Shown here: in pieces, positions 30,129 to 43,806 of the stretch
Layout: every line of letters begins with the position of its first letter
How positions within the stretch are numbered: position 1 is the first letter of the stretch
Source of the DNA: Notospermus geniculatus
Taxonomy: Eukaryota; Nemertea; Pilidiophora; Heteronemertea; Lineidae
Assembly: GCA_002633025.1 (NCBI GenBank)
Contig: NMRB01000426.1
Location: 252,137 to 316,136, forward strand
DNA length: 64,000 nucleotides
Reading direction: 5' to 3'
Made by a program: the position numbers and the translations under genes
The notes under the pieces: generated by a model
The model's database searches: none
What the model was told of the DNA's origin: nothing
What the model saw: the letters and a program-made list of their open reading frames with translations, nothing else

Positions 30129-30281
30129 AATGATGATAAAGAGGAAGTCAATTTCCAGAATCTTAGCAAATTTTCGACCCCAACCGGGGTCTTCATCAGG
30201 CTGGCACTTTCAAGTCGAGCTACCAGAAGGGCAACAAGCTCATTATACTTCTGGAAATTGACTTCCTGTTTATCATCATTG
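30129..30281. repeat. Hairpin with ACCCCAACCGG core
   Basis: AATGATGATAAAGAGGAAGT and CAATTTCCAGAA pair with the right end. The core (TTCGACCCCAACCGGGGTCT then TCATCAGG) recurs at about 38059, 43607 and 54175-54215. Confidence 0.8.
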
Positions 30282-30289
30282 GACAGTAG

Positions 30290-32255
30290 TGCTGTAATGG
30301 ACTTATGCAACTATTTATGTAAGAGAATCAAGTGAGAAATTTGTCAAGTAGTAAATAATGTAAATGAAAATGAACTTAATCTCCACATTGGATGGATCAC
30401 ACTTGATTTCATTTATCCCTGCGATGACATCGTGCATAAATTATCATTTTTGACCCTGGCTTGTCCCTACCTGTACGGAAAATATCAGTGGCATTTTCAC
30501 GTACATATTCCTCGATGTCTCCCAAACTATTCATCAGAATTTGATGAAACAAAGAGCAAAATGTATGTACTTATGTATTCTATTCACTTCAGTAATAATC
30601 TGTGTAGTCAATTTTTGGATGCAACTAGGACTTTAATACGGGTTACTTCTGCATTGATTGGTGAAGCACTGCGTTCATAGTCTGTGTAATAACCAGTGTA
30701 CAGCTGGACAATACGACCACTCAACTCCAGCCAGAACTGTTTTCCCTAATTCAGCATGACACTTCCAGTTCATGAACGACCCGGAGAGGAGAGATACATC
30801 ACCCAAGTAAGGCCTGATGTTACGATACAAGTTTATCGACCAGGCCTCTGACCTCGTTGAAACGAAGTTACGGTAAGTTCTTCTTCAGTTCTGAAATAAA
30901 TCCTCTTACGCTCGCTCTGCATGTTGAGATTAAATTTCACCACCTCAGCCAGCCGCATTTACCATAAAATGGTAAATATGAGATCAGTCATCGCTCACCA
31001 CTAACGCCTGCTATCGCGATATCGCGCCGAAAATCATTTCGCATTAGGCGGCCATTTCACATAACGAGAAGTGATCTGGGTTATATCAGGGAACAATAAC
31101 GTGATATCGCGTGACTCTAACGGCTCCGTCTTTCCACTTTGAAGTATTAAGCATGCAATCAAGGCTTTGTCCTTCCAAATGGATCATATATATTGTGGTA
31201 TTAAGCAACTCTCTTTTCCGCATTTCAGGTCAGTCCATATGAGCCACTGCCAGGCAGGTCAGAGGCTCAACGATCTCGAGGTCACATGGCTCATATAGAG
31301 GGTATGCATGTGATGTCACTTCCTGTTTAGCCCTTAGTTTATGCCGCCATATTGGATGAAAGGTTTATAAGAAATTACTGAAGTCAATGAGACCAAAAGC
31401 AAAATATTTTGTTGACTACTTCTTAAATCATTCCAACTTTCTGGTAGGTATATGTACTGGAGAATAAAACCACATCTTTTCCCAAACTTTTGCATTTAAT
31501 ACTTGTTTATCAGGCGTGAAAATTAGCAATTCACACCTTTTCTAATACATTTGTAATGTATCAGAAACGTTTCCCTCCGGCCAGACCCATGGCTAATTAT
31601 GCATGAATGAGCTAATTATGCAAGGATTATGTCGTGGGTGCATTGCTTCTATAGGGTTAGCCTATTCACCATTCATACCTTCTATTCGTAATAACAATAT
31701 GGCAGCAGGGAGTGATTTTTTTCTGCTAATGAGAGTGATTTTTTCTGCTAATGCCCGCTACAGGGCCGTTCATACCAAAAATGTATTTGGTGCGTTTTGC
31801 CCTGGGGGTTCCCACAAGTATACGGCTTAACAACATTTTAACAAGCCATCTAAAACATACGAAGGAAATTCGAAAAGTATTTTTGGACTTTTGAAATATT
31901 TGGTGTGGGGATGAGGTTGGGACGAGATTGGGGAAGTTGCAGGTGAGGTTGATAACATAATCACAATATCAAACTACATGTACCACACTGCGAAGGATTC
32001 GCATTTTTATGCTTTATCACGGAAGACGTAGTATCTAGTCGATAATGATGTATGAACATGGCTGTATAATTTATGATCTGTTAGTTACATGATCACGGTG
32101 GTGCACTGCGCCCATTTTTCAAATCCTGTAATTTGCTTCACGCCTTAACGAAAACGATTGATGTGATCATTTACAATGTAACTTTTTCATTCGAGGTGCC
32201 ACACGCAAACTACAGTCTGCAGACTGCAGATTTGGTCAGTCGGTTCAGTATATAG
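30290..32255. other. No gene recognised
   Basis: Includes 30600-30780, the reverse complement of part of the TGTCCCAGAAAGAACTG element family (GTACAGCTGGACAATACGACC). The rest shows nothing I can name. Confidence 0.4.
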
Positions 32256-32259
32256 TGCA

Positions 32260-33085
32260 TATGGAAGACGGTTGGTATAAACAGGAGGGTGGAGGTTGAT
32301 CTGCAGGCCCTACTTTTTACATGTAGCTCACCTGTGAGCTTTTGTCGTCATGCGGTGTCCGTCGTTGTCCGTTAGCAGGGCACGTTTCGTGACCGCTAGG
32401 GCTATTGATCTGTAACTTGGTACATGTATACCCCTAGGTCATGAATGGGTGCGCACCCCTCCGTCGAGCTACACCCCCATTCTGTCAATCCTGGATCCGG
32501 CCCTGGGTTCAGATTCACGGGAATGGTAGGCCTAGTGTGACAACTGATAATGAATGACTAAATACGATACTATTTGTTGAAGCGAAGATGACCCGGATTC
32601 ATGGTATACTCCAGTAGGCTCACATGAGTCCTACATGTATGTACCGTGTACCTGCTTATCAGCCGCTGTTTATAATAAGTAGGTCACTGGAATTCCCCTT
32701 CAGCTTTAAATAAACTTGGGAAGTTCCAATAAAGAAAAATGCCTTAAAACCACACTTTGCAGGCCAAAAGTTGCACTTATTTTTTGTGCAAAACCATCTA
32801 TGAGTGATACCCTATCCGTTGAACATGACCGTTGTGCACTAAATACCAACGGTTTTCAGTGCATAGCGGACAAAGAATCGCACTTTCCCTTTTATTGTAT
32901 AGATATAGTGCATAAGACGCTTGGTATACACTAGAGGGTGGAGGTTGATCTGCATGCCCTACTATTTAGCTCACCTGTGAGCTTTTGTCGTCATGCGGTG
33001 TCCGTCGTCGTCCGTTAGCAGTGCACGTTTCGTAACCGCTGGGGCTATTGATCTGGAACTTGGTACATATATACCCCTAGGTCAG
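32260..33085. repeat. Direct repeat of a GTCGTCATGCGGTGTCCGTC element
   Basis: AGGGTGGAGGTTGATCTGCA, GCTCACCTGTGAGCTTTTGT and GGGCTATTGATCTG occur at 32287-32440 and again at 32934-33085; a reversed, diverged copy lies at 34725-34890. Between them lies a right-end fragment of the GGATCC family (about 32490-32505). Confidence 0.8.
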
Positions 33086-33103
33086 ATGACCTATGACACC
33101 AAG

Positions 33104-33220
33104 GGTCGTATTTTAGAACGTTCCTTAACGTTAAGGTCGACCTTAAGTCTACTGTTAAACCATCGAGAACAATAGATTTAAGGTGGACCTTAATGCTAAG
33201 GAACGTTCTAAAATACGGCC
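33104..33220. repeat. 117-bp foldback MITE with CCAAG flanks
   Basis: GGTCGTATTTTAGAACGTTC and its complement; direct CCAAG at 33099-33103 and 33221-33225. Removing it restores a plausible continuous ACACCAAGTTTCGG. Confidence 0.9.
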
Positions 33221-33639
33221 CCAAGTTTCGGTCCGATGCGATTCTTGGCTTGGCCACCAGATGGCTAAAACCAAAAACACAAAAAGTGCAATAACTCCTG
33301 AACTAATGACTGGATCATCTCCAATTTTTTATCATAGGTGTATCTAATTAGGATACATAACATATAAAACGGGTTTTTTGATTTGACCGACATTTCAAGG
33401 TCACAGAGGTCAAAGTTGTACAAAAGCAACGAAGCTGCCACAGTTCGCCATTATTTCACTGAGCGACTTCATATCTTGCACTGTGTAATAGAGGGGTACC
33501 TTAAAAAATACCGAGTTTCGGCGCAATCGGACATCCAATATAGCCACCAGGTGGTGTAACCTGAAAACCATCTGATAACCATGTCTTTGTAACTGATCAA
33601 TCAGGGTGAAAAATTTGCCTGATTTTCTACTGGAGAATA

Positions 33640-33775
33640 GCCCATGTACTTTGTACCTTTGCCAGGGCAAGTAAAGGAGCCATTCGAGTGACGAACAAGA
33701 GTAGTTTGAGATTGCCTCTTCCATACGTACATGTACTAGGGCGAATAATGCTTTGGCTTCGGCCCTGATGGAATA
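33640..33775 (-). repeat. tRNA-derived SINE, copy 6
   Basis: Reverse orientation: TTGTACCTTTGCCAGGGCAA, AGATTGCCTCTTCCATACGT, GAATAATGCTTTGGCTTCGG. Confidence 0.7.
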
Positions 33776-34051
33776 ATCCAATACAATACAACAACATCGA
33801 CTAGCTTCTTATGCTAAATACATGTGAGAAGGCAATTTGACATCGACTGGGATTTGAGCGGCGGAAATGCTACGGTTATCATGTTGAAAGCATTTCTTAT
33901 GACACTCTAGCCAATTCAAATTGCACCTAATAAATTGTCGTTCTGTGGTGACGCTTATCTCAGCAGACATGGAATATTCATCGGCTAAATAATGCATATT
34001 ACGATGTAGCTAGATTTAATAGTATTCCCTTTTGGGGATGTCATATCGTCA

Positions 34052-34260
34052 GAATAGCTCGGTGGCGCAGTGGCTAAGCGTCAAACTCGAGAATTAGAGG
34101 TCCCGGGTTCTAATCCAGGTGTAACACCTGCCTGTGTTTCCGTATGGCAGTAATGGGGATCCCAGCTACGTCAGTGGGCAGCAGACCGAAACCAGGTCCT
34201 ACACAATGGACGCCTTTTGTGTGGGAAATTGATCGGGACCGGGATGTCAGTTTCATTTCA
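34052..34260 (+). repeat. tRNA-derived SINE (second family)
   Basis: Begins like a tRNA: A box TGGCGCAGTGG (34062-34072) and B box GGGTTCTAATCC (34105-34116), followed by an unrelated body (TAATGGGGATCCCAGC). The acceptor-stem complement is missing, so not a functional tRNA. Confidence 0.65.
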
Positions 34261-35395
34261 ATATTTTAACTACTAGTGACACCTATTGAGGCAGTGGGCT
34301 AGGGTCCCCCATTGGTTGGGAAATGCTGGCCAATAGGTCGACACGTTTCTCTGTGTGTCCCTTATTGTCCTGTCGCAGCTTTTACTGCCAGATAACAGTA
34401 GGAGGACATTCACAGATTGGGAACATTCAGAAACGTTACACTGGCCGAAACGCCGCTTTGTATCTTCAAATGGTCTAAAAGGATCAAGTGAGAGATGAAT
34501 GACCTGCTCCTTGAGTTCCCCAGAAGGGTTTGTAAAGAGACTGGGGTGATATGTGAAGCGTTTTGGGACTGTACAGCGGAAAGCGCTGTATAATGAAATG
34601 GTCCATGGACCATGTGCTCACCTGGGTAAGAACAAATGACAAATGTTGAATCGAAATGTTACCGGGCAAGCCTTGAGTTCCAGGTACAGAGGGTACCCAG
34701 ACACCTGATCACACCAAGGCAGAAGATATTAGGTCAAATAGCACGAAACGTGCTACCAAATGACAAAACTTTCAACTTTGACCAAGTTTCAGATCAATAG
34801 CCCCAGAGGTTACAAAACGTGCCCTGCTAACGGACGACAACGACGGACGCTGCACCATCTTAAGAGCTCACCACAGGTGAGCTAAAAAGCAGCTCCAGCT
34901 TCTCCCCGAAGCCAAAGCGGGGCGGCCTTTCTCTTATGCCGCAAAAGTACGGCTTTTTTACCGAATTTCCACCGCAACTTGGCCATGTCCCATTGACTCT
35001 AACTCGTTAAGAATTCTGACCAACGCAAAGTCATCTATTTGCCTGTCAGATGAAGATCCGTCCGACCTGTAGGTATTATCTCTTGCAGACCAATTCCATG
35101 GAGATACCAGGCAGAAGACTTTATCAGATTCCGGCTGAGATGCAGTCACCCGGGTCATTATGAGAATATTATAGTGATGATGGGCCGACGTGGGAATTTA
35201 AGAGTAATGTATATAGTCTACATGTACTTACATGTAGATGTGAGGTCGATCTCGACCTAATACATTCTGCCAAACAGTTATACTTTCATCAACGACAGAT
35301 TGTTCGGCGTTTAATTGCATGTCACACAGTACAAAGTTTACGAGATCACACGCTAACGATAACGTTACGTTAGGCTTCATGTACATAGAAATATA

Positions 35396-36712
35396 CGGTA
35401 TACGAAAACGCCGGTTAACAATGGCTACAAATGGATTCACGACCGTGAAGCCATTGTTAATGCCTAGGTCACATATCCACTCCGGGGCCCGTACGGTGAG
35501 TAAAAACAGACATTTTGGCCAATTTCAGCCAATTTCGTACGGTGCCCGGCCGGTTCCCTCACGGTTGCCACGGGCACCGGACATTTTTCACCAGCCGTAC
35601 GGGCGCCGCATTGATTAGCTGGCTGCTCCCAATTCTCCCGGCGTTTTCATCTGACCGGTAGGCCGTAGAAAGCCCGTAGAAGGTCCCAGTGTCCCCTACG
35701 GGTCCTGTGCGGGCTCCTGCCGGTGACCGGGCGGGCTTCGCACGATTTTTTTCTGCCAATTCTCGTGAAAAAAAAATTGACGGGCGCCTTGCGGTTCTCA
35801 AGGGTGCCGCACGGCACCCGGCCGGTCGCCATGAGTACCCCGGCCGGGCCCCAACCGGGCGCCTTGCGGCGCATCTGTTCATTGGACGGAGCTCGGAAGC
35901 TTACCACACGGCAACCGGCCGGCACCTTTATGTCTAGGTCACATATCCACAGGGCCCCTTACGATTTTCCCCACCCGACGGCTTGCCCTGGATTTTAGAG
36001 ACCGTACGGGCCCATTACGACTTTCATGTGGTCACATATTTTACGGCGTTCGGGCGGTGCCCGGCGAAACTTGGTGGAGAGTAATCGCAAGACGCCCGTC
36101 AACAAACCGTGAAGGTGTCGGCCGGATGCCGTGCGGTAAGCTTCCGAGCTCCGTCCGATGAACAGGTGGTACACCGCACGGTACCCGTCAAACTTTTTTC
36201 ACGAGAATTGGCAGACAAAATCGTGCGAAGCCCGCCCGGTCACTGGCAGGAGCCCGCACAGGACCCGCAGGGTACACTACGGGCCTTCTACGGGCTTTCT
36301 ACGGCCTACCGATCACATGAAAACGCCGGGAGAATTGGGAGCAGCAAGCTAATCAATGCGGCGCCCGTTTGGCTGGTGAAAAGTGTCCCGGTGCCCGTGG
36401 CGACCGTGAGGGAACCGGCCGGGCACCGTATGAAATTGGCGAAAATCGGCCAAAATGTCTGTTTTTACTCGCCGTACGGGCCCCGGAGTGGATATGTGAC
36501 CTAGGCCGATTGCTGACGGGTCTTGCGATTACTCTCCACCAATTTTCACCGGGCACCGTAGAATATGTGACCACACACACCGTAGACATGAAATTCGTAA
36601 TGGACCCGTACGGTCTCTGAAATCCACGGCAAGCCGCCGGTGGGGAAAATCGTAGGGGGCCCGGTGGATATGTGACCTAGGCATAACCAGCGTTTTCGTG
36701 TACCGGATACTT
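35396..36712. repeat. GC-rich four-part foldback element (A-B-A'-B')
   Basis: Outer ends TACGAAAACGCCGGTTAA and AACCAGCGTTTTCGTGTA are inverted. Inside, block A (about 35462-35932) is inverted at about 36115-36503 and block B (about 35933-36110) is inverted at about 36504-36685. CCTAGGTCACATATCCAC marks the block edges three or four times. GC is far above the surroundings. Frames are open in several phases because of composition; no protein is supported. Confidence 0.85.
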
Positions 36713-39566
36713 CGAGGTAAGGCCCCTATTATAAGCACTAGGGAGGAAGGCGTTATACTGTTCTTTGTTTGGCTATTATCACCCTGCTATTGAGCAGGGC
36801 TACAAAAAAATGTCTATAGACTCATTAGGGTGTTCCTCTCCACGGAAATCTTTAGTAAAAGGCGAAAGATTTATGCGTGGGGTTGAAGAGAAACCAGAGT
36901 GCTGGACACACCGCTCACAATGATAGCCATCCAAAAAGACTTTATCTGCTTCTTGGTGTGAGAACGCTGAGAATTTATGCAGCAATTTACTTCGTCAAAT
37001 ATATACGGAATGTCTACACAGCACACGAAAATAGTTGAGACTATAACACCAGTAAAGCCATTTTCTTATATAATTATTTTTTAACAACAATTTAACAAAA
37101 GAATATTACACCTTACATTCCATTGAACATTCCCAAATTATTATGATTGATTATATTACACTCTGGCACTGTGAGCATGGTTGACGGTAAAATGGAAGCC
37201 ACCATCAGCAAGGTGCCACCTGGAAACCGTTGAAAATTAGTCGATGTGTGTATTATTTCATTATACACATGGAAAATAACTTGGTTTGGGACAGAACCCC
37301 TTTCAAACCGTTTTAGTGATCATGTTAGCGGAACTAGCACTGCAAATGCATGCTGTGCTAAGAACGTCCCACATCACAAAATCAAATTTGGATTTCCCTT
37401 TTATACAACACTGACCTCTTGACCCCCACTGCGTATCATTATCACTCGGAATTGCCGATCGGTCACGAATGATTCCGAGCAAAATGGGAAATTTTGTCGC
37501 TGTTTTCGTTCGTGACGACGTGCTGATGACGTCACAAACTTGAATCTGTTTTGAAAGTGGTGATTTCCATTCAGTTCTTCTGAGTCCGGAGATAAATGGA
37601 CCCATCATGGACGACGGGGTTATTTTGCTTTACATAAGAAAATTGCTCAAATTGTTTTATAATCCTGATCATTTTCGTGGACTGTGTATATACTCCACAT
37701 AAATATTTGACGAAGTAAATTGCTTCATAAATTACCAGCGTTCACACCAAGAAACAGATAAAGTCTTTTTGGATGGCTATCATTATGAGCGGTGTGTTCA
37801 GCACTCTGGTTTCTCTTCAACCCCACGCATAAATCTTTCGCCTTTTACTAAAGATTTCCGTGGAGAGGAGCACTCTAATGAGTCTAAAGACATTTTTTGC
37901 AGCCCTGCTCAATGGCAGGGTAATAAAAACCAAATAAAAAACAGAAGAACGCCTCAACCTCCGTAGTGCTCATAATAGACTCCTGTATCCGCACTTCTAT
38001 TCTGTCTCGAATTTATTTGTAGTAAACATAAAGTCGTCTCCGAATTTCGCGAATTTTCGATCCCAACCGGTGTCTTCCTCAGGCAATTTCTAGTTGAGAT
38101 CAAGTGAATTTATTTGTACTACACAAAACAAGTAAATGCACTTCTTTTGAATAGAACATCTTCACAATCTCCCGGATATGCCTAGGACTAGGATTACCTT
38201 TAGGTTATGATAATTTTTTACCCGAACAAAAGTGTAACCAATTTGACTCATTTTCAAGGGTGCAGGTTGTTAAGCATACAGTACATAGACAGTGGTAGAC
38301 CCCACTACCATCAACTGGCTGTCTCCGCCCAGCTGCACGCCTATTTTTGGGCGCGGTGGGGCGTTCTGATCTTTAATTGGCTATTATTACCCTGCTATTG
38401 AGCAGGGCTACAAAAAATGTCTATAGACTCATTAGAGTGTTCCTCTCCACGGAAATCTTTAGTAAAAGGCGAAAGATTTATGCGTGGGGTTAAAGAGAAA
38501 CCAGAGTGCTGGACACACCTCTCATAATGATAGCCATCCAAAAGGACTTTATCTCTTTCTTGGTGTGAGAACGCTAAGAATTTATGCAGCAATTTACTTC
38601 GTCAAATATCTGTACGGAATGTCTACACAGCCCACGAAAATAGTTAGGACTATAACACCAATAAAGCTATTTTCTAATATAATTATTTTTTAACAACAAT
38701 TTAACAAAAGAATATTACACCTTACATTCCATTGAACATTCCCAGATTGATTATATTACACTCTGGGACTGCGAGCATGGTTAACGGTAAAATGGAAGCC
38801 ACCATCAGCAAGGTGCCACCTGGAAACCGTTGAAAATTAGTCGATGTGTGTATTATTTCATCATTAACACATTGAAAATAACTTGGTTTGGGACAGAACC
38901 CCTTTCAAACCGTTTTAGTGATCCTGTTAGCGTAACTAGCAATGCAAATGTATGCTGTGCTAAGAACGTGCCACATCACAAAATCAAATTCGGGTTTCCC
39001 TTTTATACAACGCTGACCTCTTGACCCCCTCTGCATATCATTATCACTCGGAATTGCCGATCGGTCACGAATGATTCCGAGCAAAATGGGAAATATTGTC
39101 GCTGTTTTCGTTCGTGATGACGTGCTGATAACGTCACAAACTTGAATCTGTTTTGAAAGTGGCGATTTCCATTCAGTTCTTCTGAGTCCGGAGATAAATG
39201 GACCCATCATGGACGACGGGGTAATTTTGCTTCACATAAGAAAATTGCTCAAATTGTTTTATAATCCTGATCATTTTCGTGGACTGTGTATATACTCCAC
39301 ATAAATATTTGACGAAGTAAATTGCTGCATAAATTTCCAGCGTTCACACCAAGAAACAGATAAAGTCTTTTTGGATGGCTATCATCCTGAGCGTGGTATC
39401 CAGCACTCTGGTTTCTCTTCAACCCCACGCATAAATCTTTCGCCTTTTACTAAAGATTTCCGTGGAGAGGAACACTCTAATGAGTCTAAAGACATTTTTT
39501 GCAGCCCTGCTCAATGGCAGGGTACTAAAAACCAAATAAAAAACAGAAGAACGCCTCAACCTCCGT

Positions 39567-40286
39567 GGTGCCGTCTCCTGATGACATACGATGAATTGGA
39601 AGCACCAAGTGGGTTATCGAAAAAGAAAATAGGTTTATTTGGGTGTTTTGTAGCTGGGGTTTGGACAAAAAGGGGAAAATGGAAAAAAGGGGAAAAATGA
39701 GCGTTACTAAATTGTTTCAAAACAGGTGGGCGACAATTCGAGAGGCAGAAAATTAATTCTTGGAAAATTGTAAGGTTTTTTGTATTCATCTCCCTATGTA
39801 TATGTACAAGATTTTAAGTCTAAAATTGTATAGTTAACAGGTGAAAGAAGGCAGAAGTGCGAAGGAGGGACATGGTACGTACTACAGAGGATGTAAAAAT
39901 ATAAGTATAAGTTTTAAATCTTTCTAAATGTTTTATGAGTTAATGTTTTAGTTTGCATAAATGTTTTAATTAGTTACTGTTTTAATTTACTTTGACTTTG
40001 TGAAGTTTGAGTTATGTGTTTAAATTCTTGTCAAGGGTTTTAAGTATGTTTTATGTTAAGTGTTTAAATTTTTATGTTAAATATGTTTTATGTTACGTAG
40101 TATATTGTGTGGAAAAGCCAAAAACAGAAATGTTGTGACTTTATTATTCAAGTTGTATCAATTGTATTTTAACTACTTCCAGATGTGATATTTACATATT
40201 AAATGGCTGTGATGATTGCGACTCCTCCCCGCAACCGCATTAGCGGCATGCTTATGGGGCAGGGCTTGCCTTCTGAGCCAGATAAA
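39567..40286. other. Insertion and truncated unit in spacer 2
   Basis: AT-rich 720-bp sequence unlike the other spacers replaces part of the spacer; it is followed by the last 75 bp of a unit (40287-40360) and then a normal spacer. No gene seen. Confidence 0.7.
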
Positions 40287-43200
40287 AAAAAAGATTTCCG
40301 TGGAAAGGAACACTCTAATGAGTCCGTAGACATTTTTTATAGCCCTGCTCAATAGCAGGGTAATAAAAACCAAAACAAAGAACAATATACATGTAACACC
40401 TTCCTCCATAGTGCTCATAATAATAGAGTCTTGTATCCACATTTCTATTCTATCTCGAATTTATTTTTCGACAGCACCGCGATTTATCTGTACAGCACAA
40501 ATGAAGTAAAAGCATACCCTACTTTTGAATAGAACATCTTCACAATCTCCCGGATATGCGGAGGACTAGGATTACCTTTAGTTTATGATAATTTTTTACC
40601 CGAACAATAATTATAAGTGTAACCAAATTGACTCATTTTCAAGGGTGCAGCTTGTTAGGCATACAGTACATAGACAGTGGTAGATCCCACTACCATCAAC
40701 TGGCTGTCTCCGCCCAGCTGCACGCCTATTTTTGGGCGCGGTGGGGCGTTCTGATCTCTAATTGGCTACATGTATAATTACCCTGCTATTGAGCAGGGCT
40801 ACAAAAAATGTCTATAGACTCATTAGAGTGTTCCTCTCCACGGAAATCTTTAGTAAAAGGCGAAAGATTTATGCGTGGGGTTGAAGAGAAACCAGAGTGC
40901 AGGACACACCGCTCATAATGATAGCCATCCAAAAAGACATTATCTGATTCTTGGTGTGAGAACGCTGAGAATTTATGCAGGAATTTACTTCGTCAAATAT
41001 CTGTACGGAATGTCTACACAGCACACGAAAATAGTTAGGACTATAACACCAGTAAAGCAATTTTCTAATATAATTATTTTTTAACAACAATTTAACAAAA
41101 GAATATTACACCTAACATTCCATTGAACATTCCCAAATTATTAGGCCTATGATTGATTTATATTACACTCTGGCACTGTGAGCATGGTTGACGGTAAAAT
41201 GGAAGCCACCATTGTCCATCTGAGCAAGTTGCCACCTGCAAACCATTGCAGATTAGTCAATGTGTGTGTTATTTCATCATTAACACATTGAAAATAACTT
41301 GGTTTGGGACAGAACCCCTTTCAAACCGTTTTAGTGATCCTGTTAGCGGAACTAGCACTGCAAATGCATGCTGTGCTAAGAACGTGCCACATCACAAAAT
41401 CAAAATCGGGTTTCCGTTTTATACAACGGTGACCTCATGACCCCCTCGGCATATCATTATAACTCGGAATTGCCGATCGGTCACGAATGTTTCCGAGCAA
41501 AATGGGAAATATTGTCGCTGTTTTCGTTCGTGATGACGAGCTGATAACGTCACAAACTTGGATCTGTTTTGGAGATGGTAACTTCCATTCACTTTTTCAG
41601 GGTACGGAGATAAATGGACCCGATATAGACGAGGGGTAATTTTGCTTTACATAAGAAAATTGCTCAAATTCTTTTATAATCGTGATCATTTTCCTGTACT
41701 GTGTATATACTCCACATAAACATTTGGCGAAGTAAATTGCTGCATAAATTACCAGCGTTCACACCAAGAAACAGATAAAGTCTTTTTGGATGGCTATCAT
41801 CCTGAGCGGTGTATCCAGCACTCTGGTTTCTCTTCAACCCCACGCATAAATCTTTCGCCTTTTACTAAAGATTTCCGTGGAGAGGAACACTCTAATGAGT
41901 CTATAGACATTTTTTATAGCCCTGCTCAATAGCAGGGTAATAAAAACCAAACAAAAAACAGTATAAAGCCTTCCTCCCTAGTGCTCATAATAGAGTCTTG
42001 TATCCACACTTCTATTCTATCTCGAGTTTATATTTCGACAGCACCAGGATTTATTTGTACAGCACAAATGAAGTAAAAGCATACCCTACTTTTGAATAGA
42101 ACATCTTCACAATCTCCCGGATATGCCTAGGACTACATGTAGGGTTACCTTTAGGTTATGATAATTTTTTACGCGAACAATAATTATAAGTGTAACCAAT
42201 TTGACTCATTTTCAAGGGTGCAGGTTGTTAGACATACATAGACAGTGGTAGATCCCACTACCATCAACTTGGCTGTCTTCGGCTATCTGCACTCCTATTT
42301 TTGGGCGTGGTGGGGCGTTCTGATCTTCAATTGGCTATTGAGTAGGGCTACAAAAAATGTCTATAGACTCATTAGAGTGTTCCTCTCCACGGAAATCTTT
42401 AGTAAAAGGCGAAAGACTTATGCGTGGGTTTGAAGAGAAACCAGAGTGCTGGACACACCGCTCACAATGATAGCCATCCAGAAAGACTTTATCTGTTTCT
42501 TGGTGTGAGAACGCTGAGAATTTATGCAGCAATTTTACTTCTTCAAATATATACGGAATGTCTACACAGCACACAAAAATAGTTAGGACTATAACACCAG
42601 TAAAGCCATTTTCTTATATAATTATTTTTTAACGACAATTTAACAAAAGCATATTACACCTTACATTCCATTGAACATTCCCAAATTATTATGATTGATT
42701 TATATTACACGCTGGCACTGTGAGCATGGTTGACGGTAAAATGGAAGCCACCATTGGCCAAGTTGCAACCTGCAAACCATTGCAGATTAGTCGATGTGTG
42801 TATTAATTCATCATTAACACATTGAAAATAACTTGGTTTTGGACAGAACCCCTTTCAAAACGTTTTTAGTGATCCTGTTAGCGTAACTAGCACTGTAAAT
42901 GCATGCTGTGCTAAGAACGTGCCACACCACAAAATCAAATTCGGGTTTCCGTTTTATACAACGCTGACCTCTTGACCCCTCTGCATATCATTATCACTCG
43001 GAATTGCCGATCGGTCACGAATGATTCCGAGCAAAATGGGAAATATTGTCGCTGTTTTCGTTCGTGATGACGTGCTGATAACGTCACAAACTTGGATCTG
43101 TTTTGGAGATGGTAAGTTCAAGTCAGTTCTTCAGGGTCAGGAGTTAAATGGGCCCGTTACCCGTCACGGGTAATTTTGCTTTACATAAGAAAATTGCTCA

Positions 43201-43806
43201 AATTGTTTTATAATCCTGATCATTTTCGTGTATTGTGTACATACTCCACATAAATAGTTGACGAAGTAAATTGCTGCACAAATTACCAGCGTTCACACCA
43301 AGAAACAGAAAAAGTTTTTTTGGATGGCTATCATCCTGAACGGTCTATCCACCACTCTGGTTTCTCTTCAACCCCACGCATAAATCTTTCGCCTTTTACT
43401 AAAGATTTCCGTGGAGAGGAACACTCTAATGAGTCTATAGACATTTTTTGCAGCCCTGCTTAATGGCAGGGTAATAAACACCAAATAAAAAACAGAAGAA
43501 CGCCTCAACCTCCGTAGTGCCCATAATAGACTCCTGTATCCACACTTCTCTTCTGTCTCGAATTTACTTGTAGTAAACATAAAGTCGTCTCGGAATTTCG
43601 CAAATTTTCGACCCCAACCGGTGTCTTCCCCAGGTAATTTCTAGTTGAGATCAAGGAAGTGAATTTATTTGTACTACACAAAACAAGTAAATGCACTTCT
43701 TTCGAACAGAACATCTTCACAATCTCCCGGATATGCCTAGGACTAGGATTACCTTTACATGTAGGTTATGATTTTTTACCCGAACAGAAATTATAAGTGT
43801 AACCAT

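Noticed and set aside
34052-34130. Functional tRNA gene
   Set aside because: A and B boxes are present, but the acceptor stem does not close and a SINE body follows.
35559-36620. Several 80-131-codon frames on both strands
   Set aside because: High GC removes stop codons in many phases; the frames mirror the foldback arms and match no family I know.
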